Shown: piece after piece, positions 52,850-61,475 of the stretch
Numbering within the stretch: position 1 is the stretch's first letter
Layout of the letters: each line of letters opens with the position of its first letter
Program-made: the position numbers and the translations under genes
The notes under the pieces: model-generated
What the model was told of the DNA's origin: nothing
What the model saw: only the letters and a program-made list of their open reading frames with translations
Databases searched by the model: none
Source of the DNA: Flavobacterium seoulense
GTDB taxonomy: Bacteria; Bacteroidota; Bacteroidia; Flavobacteriales; Flavobacteriaceae
DNA: 64,000 bases
NCBI RefSeq assembly: GCF_000695795.1
Contig: NZ_JNCA01000032.1
Location: forward strand, 62,001 to 126,000
Direction: 5' to 3'

Positions 52850-53272
52850 CTAGAAAGCCACATTCCATCTTGGCAATTTAGCATTTTCGCTCAAAAAATT
52901 TTGTAAAACCTGAGCTTCAACGAAAGTTGGAATTACTTTTGTATCATTATTATAAGTTTCATACCAAACTACTTCTAAACGGCTGATTTCTTCTTTTTTC
53001 ATTTGAGCCGGCCAGGAATATTTTCTTCCTGTTTTTGCAAATTGATGACCATTTACAATTTTATCATATAAACCGCCATTTTTAGTTTTCAAAGTACCAT
53101 CATTTTGTACTGTTCCGGTAGAACCTACCATGATTAATTCTTTTTCATCAGCAACATCAAAAACTAGAAATACACCTGAACCTTCAGAAGCATTACATAC
53201 TTCTTCTAAATTATCTTCGGTAGTTAATAAAAACTGATTTTTTACTTTGAATCCTTCTAATTCCTTGTACAT
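52850..53272 (-). CDS. Protein of unknown function, faintly GIY-YIG-like
   Basis: A 140-residue soluble protein. GVFLVFDVADEKELIMVGST at about 33-52, then GGLYDKI and a basic Lys/Arg helix, loosely follow the strand-loop-strand (GVY ... YIG) order of GIY-YIG nuclease folds. The catalytic Arg/Glu are not clear and the second Tyr is Met-Val. The resemblance is weak and the function is not recognised. Single gene between two terminators. Confidence 0.6.
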   Translation of the reverse strand: MYKELEGFKVKNQFLLTTEDNLEEVCNASEGSGVFLVFDVADEKELIMVGSTGTVQNDGTLKTKNGGLYDKIVNGHQFAKTGRKYSWPAQMKKEEISRLEVVWYETYNNDTKVIPTFVEAQVLQNFLSENAKLPRWNVAF

Positions 53273-53370
53273 ATTTATTTTCTTTTTATTTTTAGCAATA
53301 ATTATATAAGATGAGAGTGCTCATTTTATCGAGTGCAAATGTATTTCTTTAATTCTGTTTTATACTAAAA

Positions 53371-53392
53371 AAGCCCCACAAATGTGAGGCTT
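53371..53392 (-). terminator. Terminator of sucD
   Basis: On the minus strand AAGCCTCACA (53392-53383) pairs with TGTGGGGCTT (53380-53371), with one T-G pair and a 2-base loop, then TTTT. It lies 24 bases behind the sucD stop. Confidence 0.75.
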
Positions 53393-53416
53393 AATTTATT
53401 TTAAGTTGTTTAAGGA

Positions 53417-54289
53417 TTAACCTAAAACTTCTTTTACTTTTTTACCAATTGCTGCTGGAGAATCAACAACGTGAATTCCGTTGTCTCTCATAATTTGTTT
53501 TTTAGCAGCAGCTGTATCATCAGAACCACCAACAATAGCACCTGCGTGACCCATTGTTCTACCAGCAGGAGCAGTTTCTCCGGCGATAAATCCAATTACC
53601 GGTTTACGGTTACCATCAGCTTTAATCCATTTAGCAGCATCAGCTTCTAATTGACCTCCAATTTCACCAATCATGATGATAGCTTCAGTTTCTGGATCAT
53701 TCATTAATAATTCAACTGCTTCTTTTGTAGTTGTACCAATGATTGGGTCTCCACCAATTCCAATAGCTGTAGTGATTCCTAAACCTTGTTTTACAACCTG
53801 GTCAGCAGCTTCATATGTTAAAGTTCCTGATTTAGAAACAATACCAACAGTTCCTTTTTTGAAAACGAAACCTGGCATAATACCAACTTTAGCTTCACCC
53901 GGAGTGATTACACCTGGGCAGTTAGGACCAATTAATCTTGCTCCTTTTGATTTAGCATAGCTGTTAGCATGGATCATGTCAGCTACAGGAATACCTTCAG
54001 TAATAGCGATGATTACTTTAATTCCAGCATCAGCAGCTTCCATAATTGCATCAGCAGCAAAAGCTGGTGGTACAAAAATAATAGAGGTATCAGCACCTGC
54101 CTGATCAACTGCATCTTTTACAGTATTAAAAACAGGACGATCTAAGTGAGAAGTTCCTCCTTTTCCCGGAGTTACACCACCTACAACGTTTGTACCGTAT
54201 TCAATCATTTGAGAAGCGTGGAATGTTCCTTCGCTACCTGTAAATCCTTGAACAATTATTTTTGAATCTTTGTTAACTAAAACACTCAT
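53417..54289 (-). CDS. sucD: Succinyl-CoA synthetase, alpha subunit
   Basis: A 290-residue CoA-binding and phosphohistidine subunit: IIVQGFTGSEGTFHASQMIEY at the start, GPNCPGVITPGEAKVGIMPG in the middle, and GRTMGHAGAIVGGSDDTAAAKK holding the phosphorylated His. It interconverts succinyl-CoA and succinate in the TCA cycle with SucC, which is not in this window. Located downstream of lipid A genes with its own 168-base spacer, so probably separately transcribed. Confidence 0.96.
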   Translation of the reverse strand: MSVLVNKDSKIIVQGFTGSEGTFHASQMIEYGTNVVGGVTPGKGGTSHLDRPVFNTVKDAVDQAGADTSIIFVPPAFAADAIMEAADAGIKVIIAITEGIPVADMIHANSYAKSKGARLIGPNCPGVITPGEAKVGIMPGFVFKKGTVGIVSKSGTLTYEAADQVVKQGLGITTAIGIGGDPIIGTTTKEAVELLMNDPETEAIIMIGEIGGQLEADAAKWIKADGNRKPVIGFIAGETAPAGRTMGHAGAIVGGSDDTAAAKKQIMRDNGIHVVDSPAAIGKKVKEVLG

Positions 54290-54457
54290 GATATATATTT
54301 TATATGATTTTTAAAAATTGTAATGCAAAAATAAGGGTTTCGAAATTATTATGAGTGATTTTATTATTAAAAAAAAGATTGATATTTCACTCTTTTTGTT
54401 AACCTAATCACAAATCATTGCTTTTAAACAAAATACAATAATTTATTTGGTGTTTTT

Positions 54458-55390
54458 TTATTGTTTTAATTTATCTAAAATTTCAGGAATCTTTTTGATA
54501 TTAGCTAATTGCTTTAATTTTTCTCTGGATTCTTGAATTGGCGTACCAAAATAAGTCTTTCCACCAGGAACAGATTTTGTAACACCGGTTTGTCCCATAA
54601 CAACGGCTTTCCCTCCTATTGTAATTCCGCTGGTTGTACCTACTTGTCCCCAAAGTGTCACTTCGTCTTCAATAATAACACAACCTGCAATTCCGGTTTG
54701 AGAAGCAATTAAACATTTTTTTCCAATAACAGTGTCATGACCTACATGAACCTGATTGTCAATTTTTGTTCCTTCTCCAATAGTGGTATCTCCAGTGACC
54801 CCTTTATCAATAGTACAAAGAGCTCCAATACCTACATTGTCTTTAATAACTACACGACCTCCTGAAAGTAACTGATCAAAACCATCTGGACGTTTTTTAT
54901 AATAAAAAGCGTCAGCTCCTAAGATAGTTCCTGCGTGAATAATTACATTATCACCTATTACTGTATGATCGTAAATAGAAACATTAGAATGAATTAGACA
55001 GTTTTTTCCAATAACGACATTATTTCCAATAAAAGAATTAGGCTGGATTAGAGTTCCTTCACCAATAACTGCTGTTGGAGCAATAGCTACGTTAGCAAAT
55101 TGAAAAGGTTTAAAATGACGTGTAAGAATATTGAAATCTCTAAACGGATCTTCTGAAATCAACAGCGCTTTTCCTTCCGGACAATCTACTTTTTTATTGA
55201 TTAAAACAATAGTTGCCGCCGATTCTAAGGCTTTATCATAATATTTAGGATGATCAACAAAAACAATATCGCCAGCTTCGACAACATGAATTTCGTTCAT
55301 TCCTAAGACCTCAAAATCTTCATTCCCTACAAATTCACAATTAAGTAAACCTGCGATTTCTTTTAAAGAATGTACCCTGTTAAATTTCAT
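54458..55390 (-). CDS. LpxD-like left-handed beta-helix acyltransferase (second paralogue)
   Basis: A 310-residue protein built of hexapeptide repeats (about 100-275, e.g. IGEGTLIQPNSFIGNNVVIG) with an N-terminal LpxD-type uridine-binding domain and a short C-terminal helix. The pattern DNQVHVGHDTVIGKKCLIAS resembles the catalytic His region of LpxD. It is a clear paralogue of the lpxD at 58418 but shorter and divergent. It may acylate another sugar nucleotide or a different lipid A position. It is separated from efp by 118 bases. Confidence 0.8.
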   Translation of the reverse strand: MKFNRVHSLKEIAGLLNCEFVGNEDFEVLGMNEIHVVEAGDIVFVDHPKYYDKALESAATIVLINKKVDCPEGKALLISEDPFRDFNILTRHFKPFQFANVAIAPTAVIGEGTLIQPNSFIGNNVVIGKNCLIHSNVSIYDHTVIGDNVIIHAGTILGADAFYYKKRPDGFDQLLSGGRVVIKDNVGIGALCTIDKGVTGDTTIGEGTKIDNQVHVGHDTVIGKKCLIASQTGIAGCVIIEDEVTLWGQVGTTSGITIGGKAVVMGQTGVTKSVPGGKTYFGTPIQESREKLKQLANIKKIPEILDKLKQ

Positions 55391-55508
55391 ATTTCTTAAT
55401 TTGATAATATGCCAATTTGAAGATGTACCAATTAAAAAATAAATTGCAAATCTAATATTGCAACAGCATTTTTTAATTGATACATTAATAAATTATCAAA
55501 TTGATTAA

Positions 55509-56075
55509 TTACTCTTTAACACGCTCCATGTAAGAACCTGAAGCAGTATCAATTTTAATTTTATCACCTTCGTTAATAAACAAAGGAACGTTTACAGTTG
55601 CTCCAGTTTCAACAGTTGCTGATTTAGTAGCATTTGTAGCTGTATTTCCTTTTACTCCTGGCTCAGCGTAAGTAACTTCAAGGATAATTGAAGCCGGCAT
55701 ATCTACTGATAAAGGTAAATCAGTTTCAGTGTTAATCTGAACCATTACATTAGTTCCTTCTTTTAATAAATCCGGAGCATCAAGAATACTTTTGTTTAAA
55801 GTAATCTGTTCAAAAGTTTCGTTGTTCATAAAGTGAAATTGATCTCCTTCTGCATATAAATATTGGTAAGTATGTGTCTCGACACGTACATCATCAATTT
55901 TATGTCCTGCTGAAAATGTATTGTCTAATACTTTTCCAGTTGTTAAACTTTTTAATTTAGTTCTTACGAAAGCAGGTCCTTTTCCTGGTTTTACGTGTAA
56001 AAATTCGATAATTTTATAAATATCGTGGTTGTATTTAATACAAAGTCCGTTTCTAATATCTGATGTAGATGCCAT
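55509..56075 (-). CDS. efp: Elongation factor P
   Basis: A 188-residue protein of normal EF-P length with three beta-barrel domains. The tip loop EFLHVKPGKGPAFVRTKLKS carries the Lys that is modified in many species (Lys32 here). It stimulates peptide bonds at polyproline stretches in the ribosome. The gene lies between two lpx genes, 93 bases behind lpxA. This order recurs in Flavobacteriaceae, to my knowledge. Confidence 0.96.
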   Translation of the reverse strand: MASTSDIRNGLCIKYNHDIYKIIEFLHVKPGKGPAFVRTKLKSLTTGKVLDNTFSAGHKIDDVRVETHTYQYLYAEGDQFHFMNNETFEQITLNKSILDAPDLLKEGTNVMVQINTETDLPLSVDMPASIILEVTYAEPGVKGNTATNATKSATVETGATVNVPLFINEGDKIKIDTASGSYMERVKE

Positions 56076-56168
56076 TTTATTGTTTATTTGTTAATTCGTT
56101 TTTTTGTTAATTCGCTTAGCTGTTTCACCGATTATATCGATTTTACAAATAAACGATTACACTTTACT

Positions 56169-56954
56169 TTAGTAATTCCCTGAATATCCTTTCATGATTC
56201 CACGAGATGAATTTCTAATAAAATCGATAATCTCATCTCTTTCAGGAGTTGCTTCCATTTCAGCTTCAATAATTCCTAAAGCCTGAGTGGTATTATAATT
56301 CTTTTGGTATAAAATTCTGTAAATATCCTGAATTTCTCTTATTTTTTCGGTTGCAAAACCTCTTCTTCTTAATCCAACAGAGTTGATACCTACGTAAGAC
56401 AAAGGCTCTTTGGCTGCTTTAGTATAAGGAGGAACGTCTTTACGAACCAAAGATCCTCCAGAAACCATAGCGTGATCACCAATATTGATAAACTGGTGCA
56501 CTGCAGCTAAACCACCTAATACAGCGTGTTTCCCTACAATTACGTGACCAGCTAAAAGAACACCGTTTACAATGATAGCATTATCGCCTACAACACAATC
56601 GTGAGCAATGTGAGCAGCTGCCATAATTAAACAGTTGTTTCCAATGATAGTTTGACCAGAAGCACTTGTGCCTCTGTTGATAGTTACACATTCTCTAATA
56701 GTACAATTGTCTCCAATGATAGCCAATGAATCTTCACCACCAAATTTTAGATCTTGCGGAACCGCCGAAATAACTGCTCCGGGGAAAATATTGCAGTTTT
56801 TTCCAATTCTTGCACCTTCCATAATGGTTACATTAGAACCTATCCAGGTACCATCACCTATTACTACATTGTTGTGAATAGTTGTAAAAGGTTCAATAAC
56901 CACATTTTTGGCGATTTTTGCGCCAGGATGAACATAAGCTAACGGTTGATTCAT
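56169..56954 (-). CDS. lpxA: UDP-N-acetylglucosamine acyltransferase
   Basis: First enzyme of lipid A synthesis, 261 residues. Left-handed parallel beta-helix of hexapeptide repeats (about 10-190), with the catalytic His in NNCLIMAAAHIAHDCVVGDN and GGLAAVHQFINIGDHAMVSG. The C-terminal helical part is GLRRRGFATEKIREIQDIYR. It lies 79 bases behind the lpxC/fabZ fusion gene in a lipid A operon. Confidence 0.95.
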   Translation of the reverse strand: MNQPLAYVHPGAKIAKNVVIEPFTTIHNNVVIGDGTWIGSNVTIMEGARIGKNCNIFPGAVISAVPQDLKFGGEDSLAIIGDNCTIRECVTINRGTSASGQTIIGNNCLIMAAAHIAHDCVVGDNAIIVNGVLLAGHVIVGKHAVLGGLAAVHQFINIGDHAMVSGGSLVRKDVPPYTKAAKEPLSYVGINSVGLRRRGFATEKIREIQDIYRILYQKNYNTTQALGIIEAEMEATPERDEIIDFIRNSSRGIMKGYSGNY

Positions 56955-57033
56955 CTATTTTTTGTTTATATAATTAATTATCTTAATTATTATTTAAAAA
57001 AAGCATAGTGACAGTGAGGAACTGTTTTCTATG

Positions 57034-58425
57034 TTATTGTTGTTTCTTTGCTATTTGAGCCATTAATTCTGCTTCAGCAACTAATTTTCCATTAGCATAA
57101 GCATTAGCCTGCATGTGACAAATTCCTCTTCTGATAGGAGTAATCAAATCACATTTAAAAGTTAATGTATCTCCAGGCAATACTTTATGCTTGAATTTTA
57201 CATTATCAATTTTCATGAAGTAAGTCAAATAATTCTCAGGATCCGGAACTGTACTTAGAACTAAAATTCCACCTGTCTGCGCCATAGCTTCCACAATTAA
57301 AACTCCAGGCATAACTGGTGCGTCAGGAAAATGTCCAACGAAGAAATTCTCATTCATCGTAACATTTTTCATGCCAACTACATGACTGTCAGACATTTCA
57401 ATGATTCTGTCAATCAACAAAAATGGAGGTCTATGAGGCAACATAGCCATGATTTTGTGAATATCCATCAATGGTTCTTGATTCAAATCGTAAACAGGAA
57501 CATAGTTACGCTGTTCGATTTTAATCATTTTTGCCATCTTTTTAGCAAATTGGGTATTTACAAAATGTCCTGGTTTATTAGCGATAATTTTTCCCTGAAT
57601 TTTTGTTCCAATTAAAGCCAAATCACCAATTACATCTAATAATTTGTGTCTTGCAGCCTCGTTTGGATAATGTAAAGTCAGGTTATCTAAAATTCCATTT
57701 GGTTTAACACTAATAGTTTCTTTATCAAAAGCTACTTTTAAATTTTCCATTGTTGAAGCAGATATTTCTTTGTCTACATAAACAATTGCGTTATTTAAAT
57801 CGCCACCTTTAATCAAACCATTGTCTAAAAGAGATTCTAATTCGTGTAAGAAACTGAATGTTCTTGAAGATGCGATTTCAGTTTTAAAATCGCCTATATT
57901 CTTAAGAGTTGCATTTTGTGTACCTAAAATTTTAGTTCCAAAATCAACCATTGTAGTTACAGTATAATGATCGCTAGGCATTACAAGAATTTCACTTCCG
58001 CTAGCTTCGTCAGTAAATGAAATTACTTCTTTTACTACATAAACATTACGGTTAGCAGTTTGTTCTTCAACACCTGCTTCTTCTAAGGCTTCAACAAAAT
58101 ATTTTGAAGAACCATCCATAATAGGAAGTTCTGAAGCATTCAATTCAATGATAACATTATCTAAATCACAACCTACTAAAGCTGCTAAAACATGCTCAGG
58201 TGTTTGAATTTTAACTCCTAATTTTTCTAAATTAGTTCCGCGTTGCGTGTTTACAACATAATTTGCATCGGCTTCAATAATTGGATGTCCTTCTAGATCT
58301 ACCCTAACAAAAGTAAAACCGTTATTTACTGGAGCAGGTTTAAAAGTCATTTTAACTTCCTTACCGGTGTGTAATCCAACTCCCGTTAACGATATTTCTG
58401 TTTTGATGGTCTTCTGTTTAACCAT
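57034..58425 (-). CDS. lpxC/fabZ: LpxC/FabZ fusion protein
   Basis: A 463-residue bifunctional enzyme. The LpxC deacetylase half (about 1-305) shows SLTGVGLHTGKEVKMTF, TPEHVLAALVGCDLDNV and HYPNEAARHKLLDVIGDLAL (zinc His/Asp). The FabZ hotdog half (about 315-463) has MLPHRPPFLLIDRIIEM and the catalytic VGHFPDAPVMPGVLIVEAMA. The fusion is a known trait of Bacteroidota and couples lipid A and fatty-acid synthesis. Its ATG overlaps the end of lpxD by 8 bases. Confidence 0.96.
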   Translation of the reverse strand: MVKQKTIKTEISLTGVGLHTGKEVKMTFKPAPVNNGFTFVRVDLEGHPIIEADANYVVNTQRGTNLEKLGVKIQTPEHVLAALVGCDLDNVIIELNASELPIMDGSSKYFVEALEEAGVEEQTANRNVYVVKEVISFTDEASGSEILVMPSDHYTVTTMVDFGTKILGTQNATLKNIGDFKTEIASSRTFSFLHELESLLDNGLIKGGDLNNAIVYVDKEISASTMENLKVAFDKETISVKPNGILDNLTLHYPNEAARHKLLDVIGDLALIGTKIQGKIIANKPGHFVNTQFAKKMAKMIKIEQRNYVPVYDLNQEPLMDIHKIMAMLPHRPPFLLIDRIIEMSDSHVVGMKNVTMNENFFVGHFPDAPVMPGVLIVEAMAQTGGILVLSTVPDPENYLTYFMKIDNVKFKHKVLPGDTLTFKCDLITPIRRGICHMQANAYANGKLVAEAELMAQIAKKQQ

Positions 58426-59464
58426 TGTTTCCTTGTTTTTGGTTTAATATTTGTTTCTTTAATTCGTCAATTTCTGCGATGATCTTAGGTAAGTTTTTAA
58501 AATGAACGTACGATTTACTAAAATCATTATAGCCAAATGTTGGACTTCCCTGTAAGATTTCGTCGTCTTTTATATTTCTGGCAACTCCTGACTGGGCCTG
58601 GATTCTAACATTGTTACCAATTATTAAATGGCCTGATATTCCAACCTGACCGCCTATCATTCCGTTTTTACCTATTTTAGTTGAACCTGCAACACCTGTT
58701 TGAGCAGCAATTACAGTGTTCTCCCCTATTTCAACATTATGAGCAATTTGAATTTGGTTATCCAATTTTACTCCTTGTCTTATTATTGTAGAACCTAATG
58801 TTGCTCTGTCAATTGTAGTACAAGAACCTATTTCTACATTATCTTCAATTACAACATTCCCTATTTGTGGAATCTTTTTATAACTACCGTCAGGATTTGG
58901 CGCAAAGCCAAAACCATCAGAACCTATTACTGTTCCCGCATGAATGGTACAGTTATTACCAATTATAGATTCGGAATAAATCTTAGCGCCGGCAAAAATA
59001 GTGACATTATTATGAATGACAACATTATCTCCAATAAAACAATTAGGATAAATTTTTACATTGTCACCAATTGTAACATTTGTACCAACATAACTAAAAC
59101 TGCCTAAATAGAAATTTTCTCCGTATTTGGCATCATTCGAAAGTACCGTATGCGGTTCAATTCCTTGCTTGCTCGCTTTTCTAGCCTGATCGTAAAATTC
59201 CAGCAATTTCGAAAAAGCTAAATAGGCATCTTCAACCTTAATTAATGTAGTATTTAAATCTGATTCCGGGATGAAGCTTTTGTTTACAATAGTAATTGTA
59301 GCTTCTGTGGTATAAATGAAGTTGTTGTATTTAGGATTGGATAAAAAAGTCAACGAGCCTACTTTTCCCTCCTCTATTTTAGAAAGTTCAGAAACTTCAG
59401 CCAAAGGATTCCCTACGACTTCGCCTTCTAAAACACCCGCTATTTGTTCTGCTGTAAATTTCAT
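58418..59464 (-). CDS. lpxD: UDP-3-O-acylglucosamine N-acyltransferase
   Basis: A 348-residue LpxD: N-terminal uridine-binding domain (1-100, LSKIEEGKVGSLTFLSNPKY), a hexapeptide beta-helix (about 105-315) with GSDGFGFAPNPDGSYKKIPQ and the catalytic His in LDNQIQIAHNVEIGENTVIA, and a C-terminal helix. It adds the third acyl chain in lipid A synthesis. A TATTTTTG box lies only 6 bases before the ATG (59477-59470). A transcript from it would be leaderless, and readthrough from the HD gene 39 bases upstream is the alternative. Confidence 0.94.
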   Translation of the reverse strand: MKFTAEQIAGVLEGEVVGNPLAEVSELSKIEEGKVGSLTFLSNPKYNNFIYTTEATITIVNKSFIPESDLNTTLIKVEDAYLAFSKLLEFYDQARKASKQGIEPHTVLSNDAKYGENFYLGSFSYVGTNVTIGDNVKIYPNCFIGDNVVIHNNVTIFAGAKIYSESIIGNNCTIHAGTVIGSDGFGFAPNPDGSYKKIPQIGNVVIEDNVEIGSCTTIDRATLGSTIIRQGVKLDNQIQIAHNVEIGENTVIAAQTGVAGSTKIGKNGMIGGQVGISGHLIIGNNVRIQAQSGVARNIKDDEILQGSPTFGYNDFSKSYVHFKNLPKIIAEIDELKKQILNQKQGNNG

Positions 59465-59503
59465 TCCGACAAAAATATAAAAAAATAGATTTTAAAAATG
59501 TAT

Positions 59504-60733
59504 TTATATCAGTTGTTTTGGGAAACAGATATAATATTTAGTCACCGATTTTGATAAAGACTTTAAATTCAACTGATCGGAAGATTCTATAACATCTTCT
59601 ACTGTCTTATCTTTTTTCAAAATTCGTATAGGCTCGGCTTCTTTATCATAGGCCTGATTCTTGATTTTTCCTTTAAAAATAAAATAATTAGTATCGGCTA
59701 TGCTAATGTTATTTTCTTGTGCAAAACGTTCTTTTAAAGGATTCAAATCTTCAATAGCGACTTTTTCACTGGTTAGTTTTATTTTCAATAAATCTCTGTT
59801 GATGATCATTTTACTCAAAGAGGATAAAATAAAATCTTCATGTTTTTGCCAAGATTTTATAGCGCTAATAATATCAAAATCATCCAGTTGAGAAAATAAA
59901 TCTAAAGTATTAGTATCAAAAGCTTCTAAAGCAATTTTATTTTGCATAAAAAACTGCAAAGGTTCGCTACTTGGTAAAACAACGCCTTTTAAAGTCAATT
60001 CTTTAGCGCGCTTTAAAATTCTTGTCAGAATCAATTCGCCTACTAAACTGGTTTTATGTAAATAAGCCTGCCAATACATTAATCGGCGGGACATTAAAAA
60101 CTTTTCGACCGAATAAATTCCTTTTTCTTCAATAACTAAAAAGTCATCTTCTACATTCATCATTTGGATCAAACGTTCTGAATTCACGTTTCCTTCGGCT
60201 ACTCCCGAATAAAAACTATCGCGTTTTAAATAATCCATTCGATCCATATCCAGCTGACTCGAAATTAACTGCAGCATGAATTTTCGATGATAATCTCCTT
60301 CAAAAATTTTAATTGCTAAACTCAGTTTTCCGTTGAATTCTTCATTTAACTTCTTCATGAATAGCAATGAAATTTCTTCATGATGCACATCTTCAACAAT
60401 ACTTTTTTCCATAGCATGCGAAAATGGTCCGTGACCAATATCGTGCAATAAAATAGCAATATAAAGTGCATTTTCTTCTTCTTCAGAAATCAAAACCTCT
60501 TTAAAACGTAATACATCAACTGCTTTTTGCATTAAATGCATACAGCCTAAGGCGTGATGAAAACGCGTATGATTTGCTCCTGGATAGACTAAATAAGAAA
60601 GCCCCATTTGAGAAATGCGTCTTAACCGCTGAAAATAAGGATGCTGAATTAAGTCGTAAATTAAAGCATTAGGAATACTAATAAACCCATAAATAGGGTC
60701 ATTGAATATTTTAAGTTTATTGATTTGAGCCAC
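59504..60733 (-). CDS. HD-domain phosphohydrolase (dGTPase-like)
   Basis: A 409-residue HD-superfamily protein. The start is set at GTG 60733, because an upstream TTG is part of the promoter. This gives VAQINKLKIFNDPIYGFISI, the usual family beginning. Metal-binding motifs are FHHALGCMHLM, LLHDIGHGPFSHAMEK and a later Asp in SSQLDMDRMDYLKRDSFYSG. The fold resembles SAMHD1/dNTP triphosphohydrolases. Substrate unknown, possibly dNTPs or other nucleotides. It heads the lpx operon. Confidence 0.88.
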   Translation of the reverse strand: MAQINKLKIFNDPIYGFISIPNALIYDLIQHPYFQRLRRISQMGLSYLVYPGANHTRFHHALGCMHLMQKAVDVLRFKEVLISEEEENALYIAILLHDIGHGPFSHAMEKSIVEDVHHEEISLLFMKKLNEEFNGKLSLAIKIFEGDYHRKFMLQLISSQLDMDRMDYLKRDSFYSGVAEGNVNSERLIQMMNVEDDFLVIEEKGIYSVEKFLMSRRLMYWQAYLHKTSLVGELILTRILKRAKELTLKGVVLPSSEPLQFFMQNKIALEAFDTNTLDLFSQLDDFDIISAIKSWQKHEDFILSSLSKMIINRDLLKIKLTSEKVAIEDLNPLKERFAQENNISIADTNYFIFKGKIKNQAYDKEAEPIRILKKDKTVEDVIESSDQLNLKSLSKSVTKYYICFPKQLI

Positions 60734-60754
60734 TCCGAGGTTAATTTTGGTGAA

Positions 60755-60762
60755 CAAATATA
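60755..60762 (-). promoter_or_regulatory. -7 box of the HD gene / lpx operon promoter
   Basis: TATATTTG on the minus strand is a perfect TAnnTTTG. It covers the TTG at 60757 that might be read as a start, so translation must begin later, at GTG 60733. Confidence 0.6.
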
Positions 60763-60885
60763 AATAAATTAGCTTTTAAAATTAGCATTTTCATTTCTAA
60801 TTACTGATTTAGAAAATAAGCTATTCTTGCTATTTCATTGGTTCTTAAAGCAGTAATTTAAAAAGAAAGTTAAAAAAAAGTAAAT

Positions 60886-60918
60886 TTAGTTCACTTAGTT
60901 CGGTGTTTTACGAACTAA
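60886..60918. promoter_or_regulatory. Operator with three TTAGTTC half-sites
   Basis: TTAGTTCG (60895-60902) and CGAACTAA (60911-60918) form a perfect inverted repeat with an 8-base spacer. A third half-site, TTAGTTC (60886-60892), lies 9 bases upstream in direct orientation. The palindrome sits right before the -7 box, so bound protein would block RNA polymerase. Probable autoregulatory site of the following regulator. Confidence 0.75.
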
Positions 60919-60921
60919 CAC

Positions 60922-60929
60922 TATCTTTG
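60922..60929 (+). promoter_or_regulatory. -7 box of the efflux operon promoter
   Basis: TATCTTTG matches TAnnTTTG. It lies 4 bases behind the operator and 13 bases before the regulator ATG, so the leader is very short. Confidence 0.65.
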
Positions 60930-60942
60930 CAAAAAAATTACC

Positions 60943-61443
60943 ATGGAAACTATTCAAAAAGAACGGGAAGAACTTATTGAAATGTTTGGAATTTATTTCG
61001 AATCATTATACAATATCTCACCGCTTGCTTCACGAATTTTGGGTACTTTAATAGTTGAAGGCTGTAAATCAGGACTAACTTTTGAAAGCTTAGTAGAAAA
61101 ATTATCTGCCAGTAAAAGTTCTATTTCTACCAATTTGAATTTACTGCTAAAGATGGAAAAAATTAGCTACTTCACAATTGCAGGTGACCGGAAAAAGTAT
61201 TTTAAAGCTGCTCCTATTAGCGACCGATTAAAAAATTATCAAAAACTACTTAAATCAGAAGATTTTATTCTTGATAAAATGATGATTTATAGAGAAAAGA
61301 CTGCTTCATGTCCTGCTGAGAGATGTAATTTAGAAAATTTAAAAGCTTATAAGCAACATTTACTTGCTGTAGAAAAACTAGTAACTCACACTATTTCAGA
61401 ATTCAAGGAAATAGAAACAACAAACAATCTTAATAATCAATAA
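60943..61443 (+). CDS. GbsR/MarR-type transcriptional regulator of efflux
   Basis: A 166-residue dimeric winged-helix protein. The HTH is in ILGTLIVEGCKSGLTFESLV and LSASKSSISTNLNLLL (about 32-70), followed by the wing with IAGDRKKYF. A long dimerisation helix forms the C-terminus. Cys123 and Cys128 (CPAERC) could form a disulfide or bind metal, suggesting redox or metal sensing, and Cys41 lies in the HTH region. It is 32 bases ahead of the RND adaptor gene and behind a palindromic operator, so it probably represses itself and the pump. Confidence 0.85.
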   Translation: METIQKEREELIEMFGIYFESLYNISPLASRILGTLIVEGCKSGLTFESLVEKLSASKSSISTNLNLLLKMEKISYFTIAGDRKKYFKAAPISDRLKNYQKLLKSEDFILDKMMIYREKTASCPAERCNLENLKAYKQHLLAVEKLVTHTISEFKEIETTNNLNNQ

Positions 61444-61475
61444 GTATTTACATAAAATCTAACAAATATTCCAAA

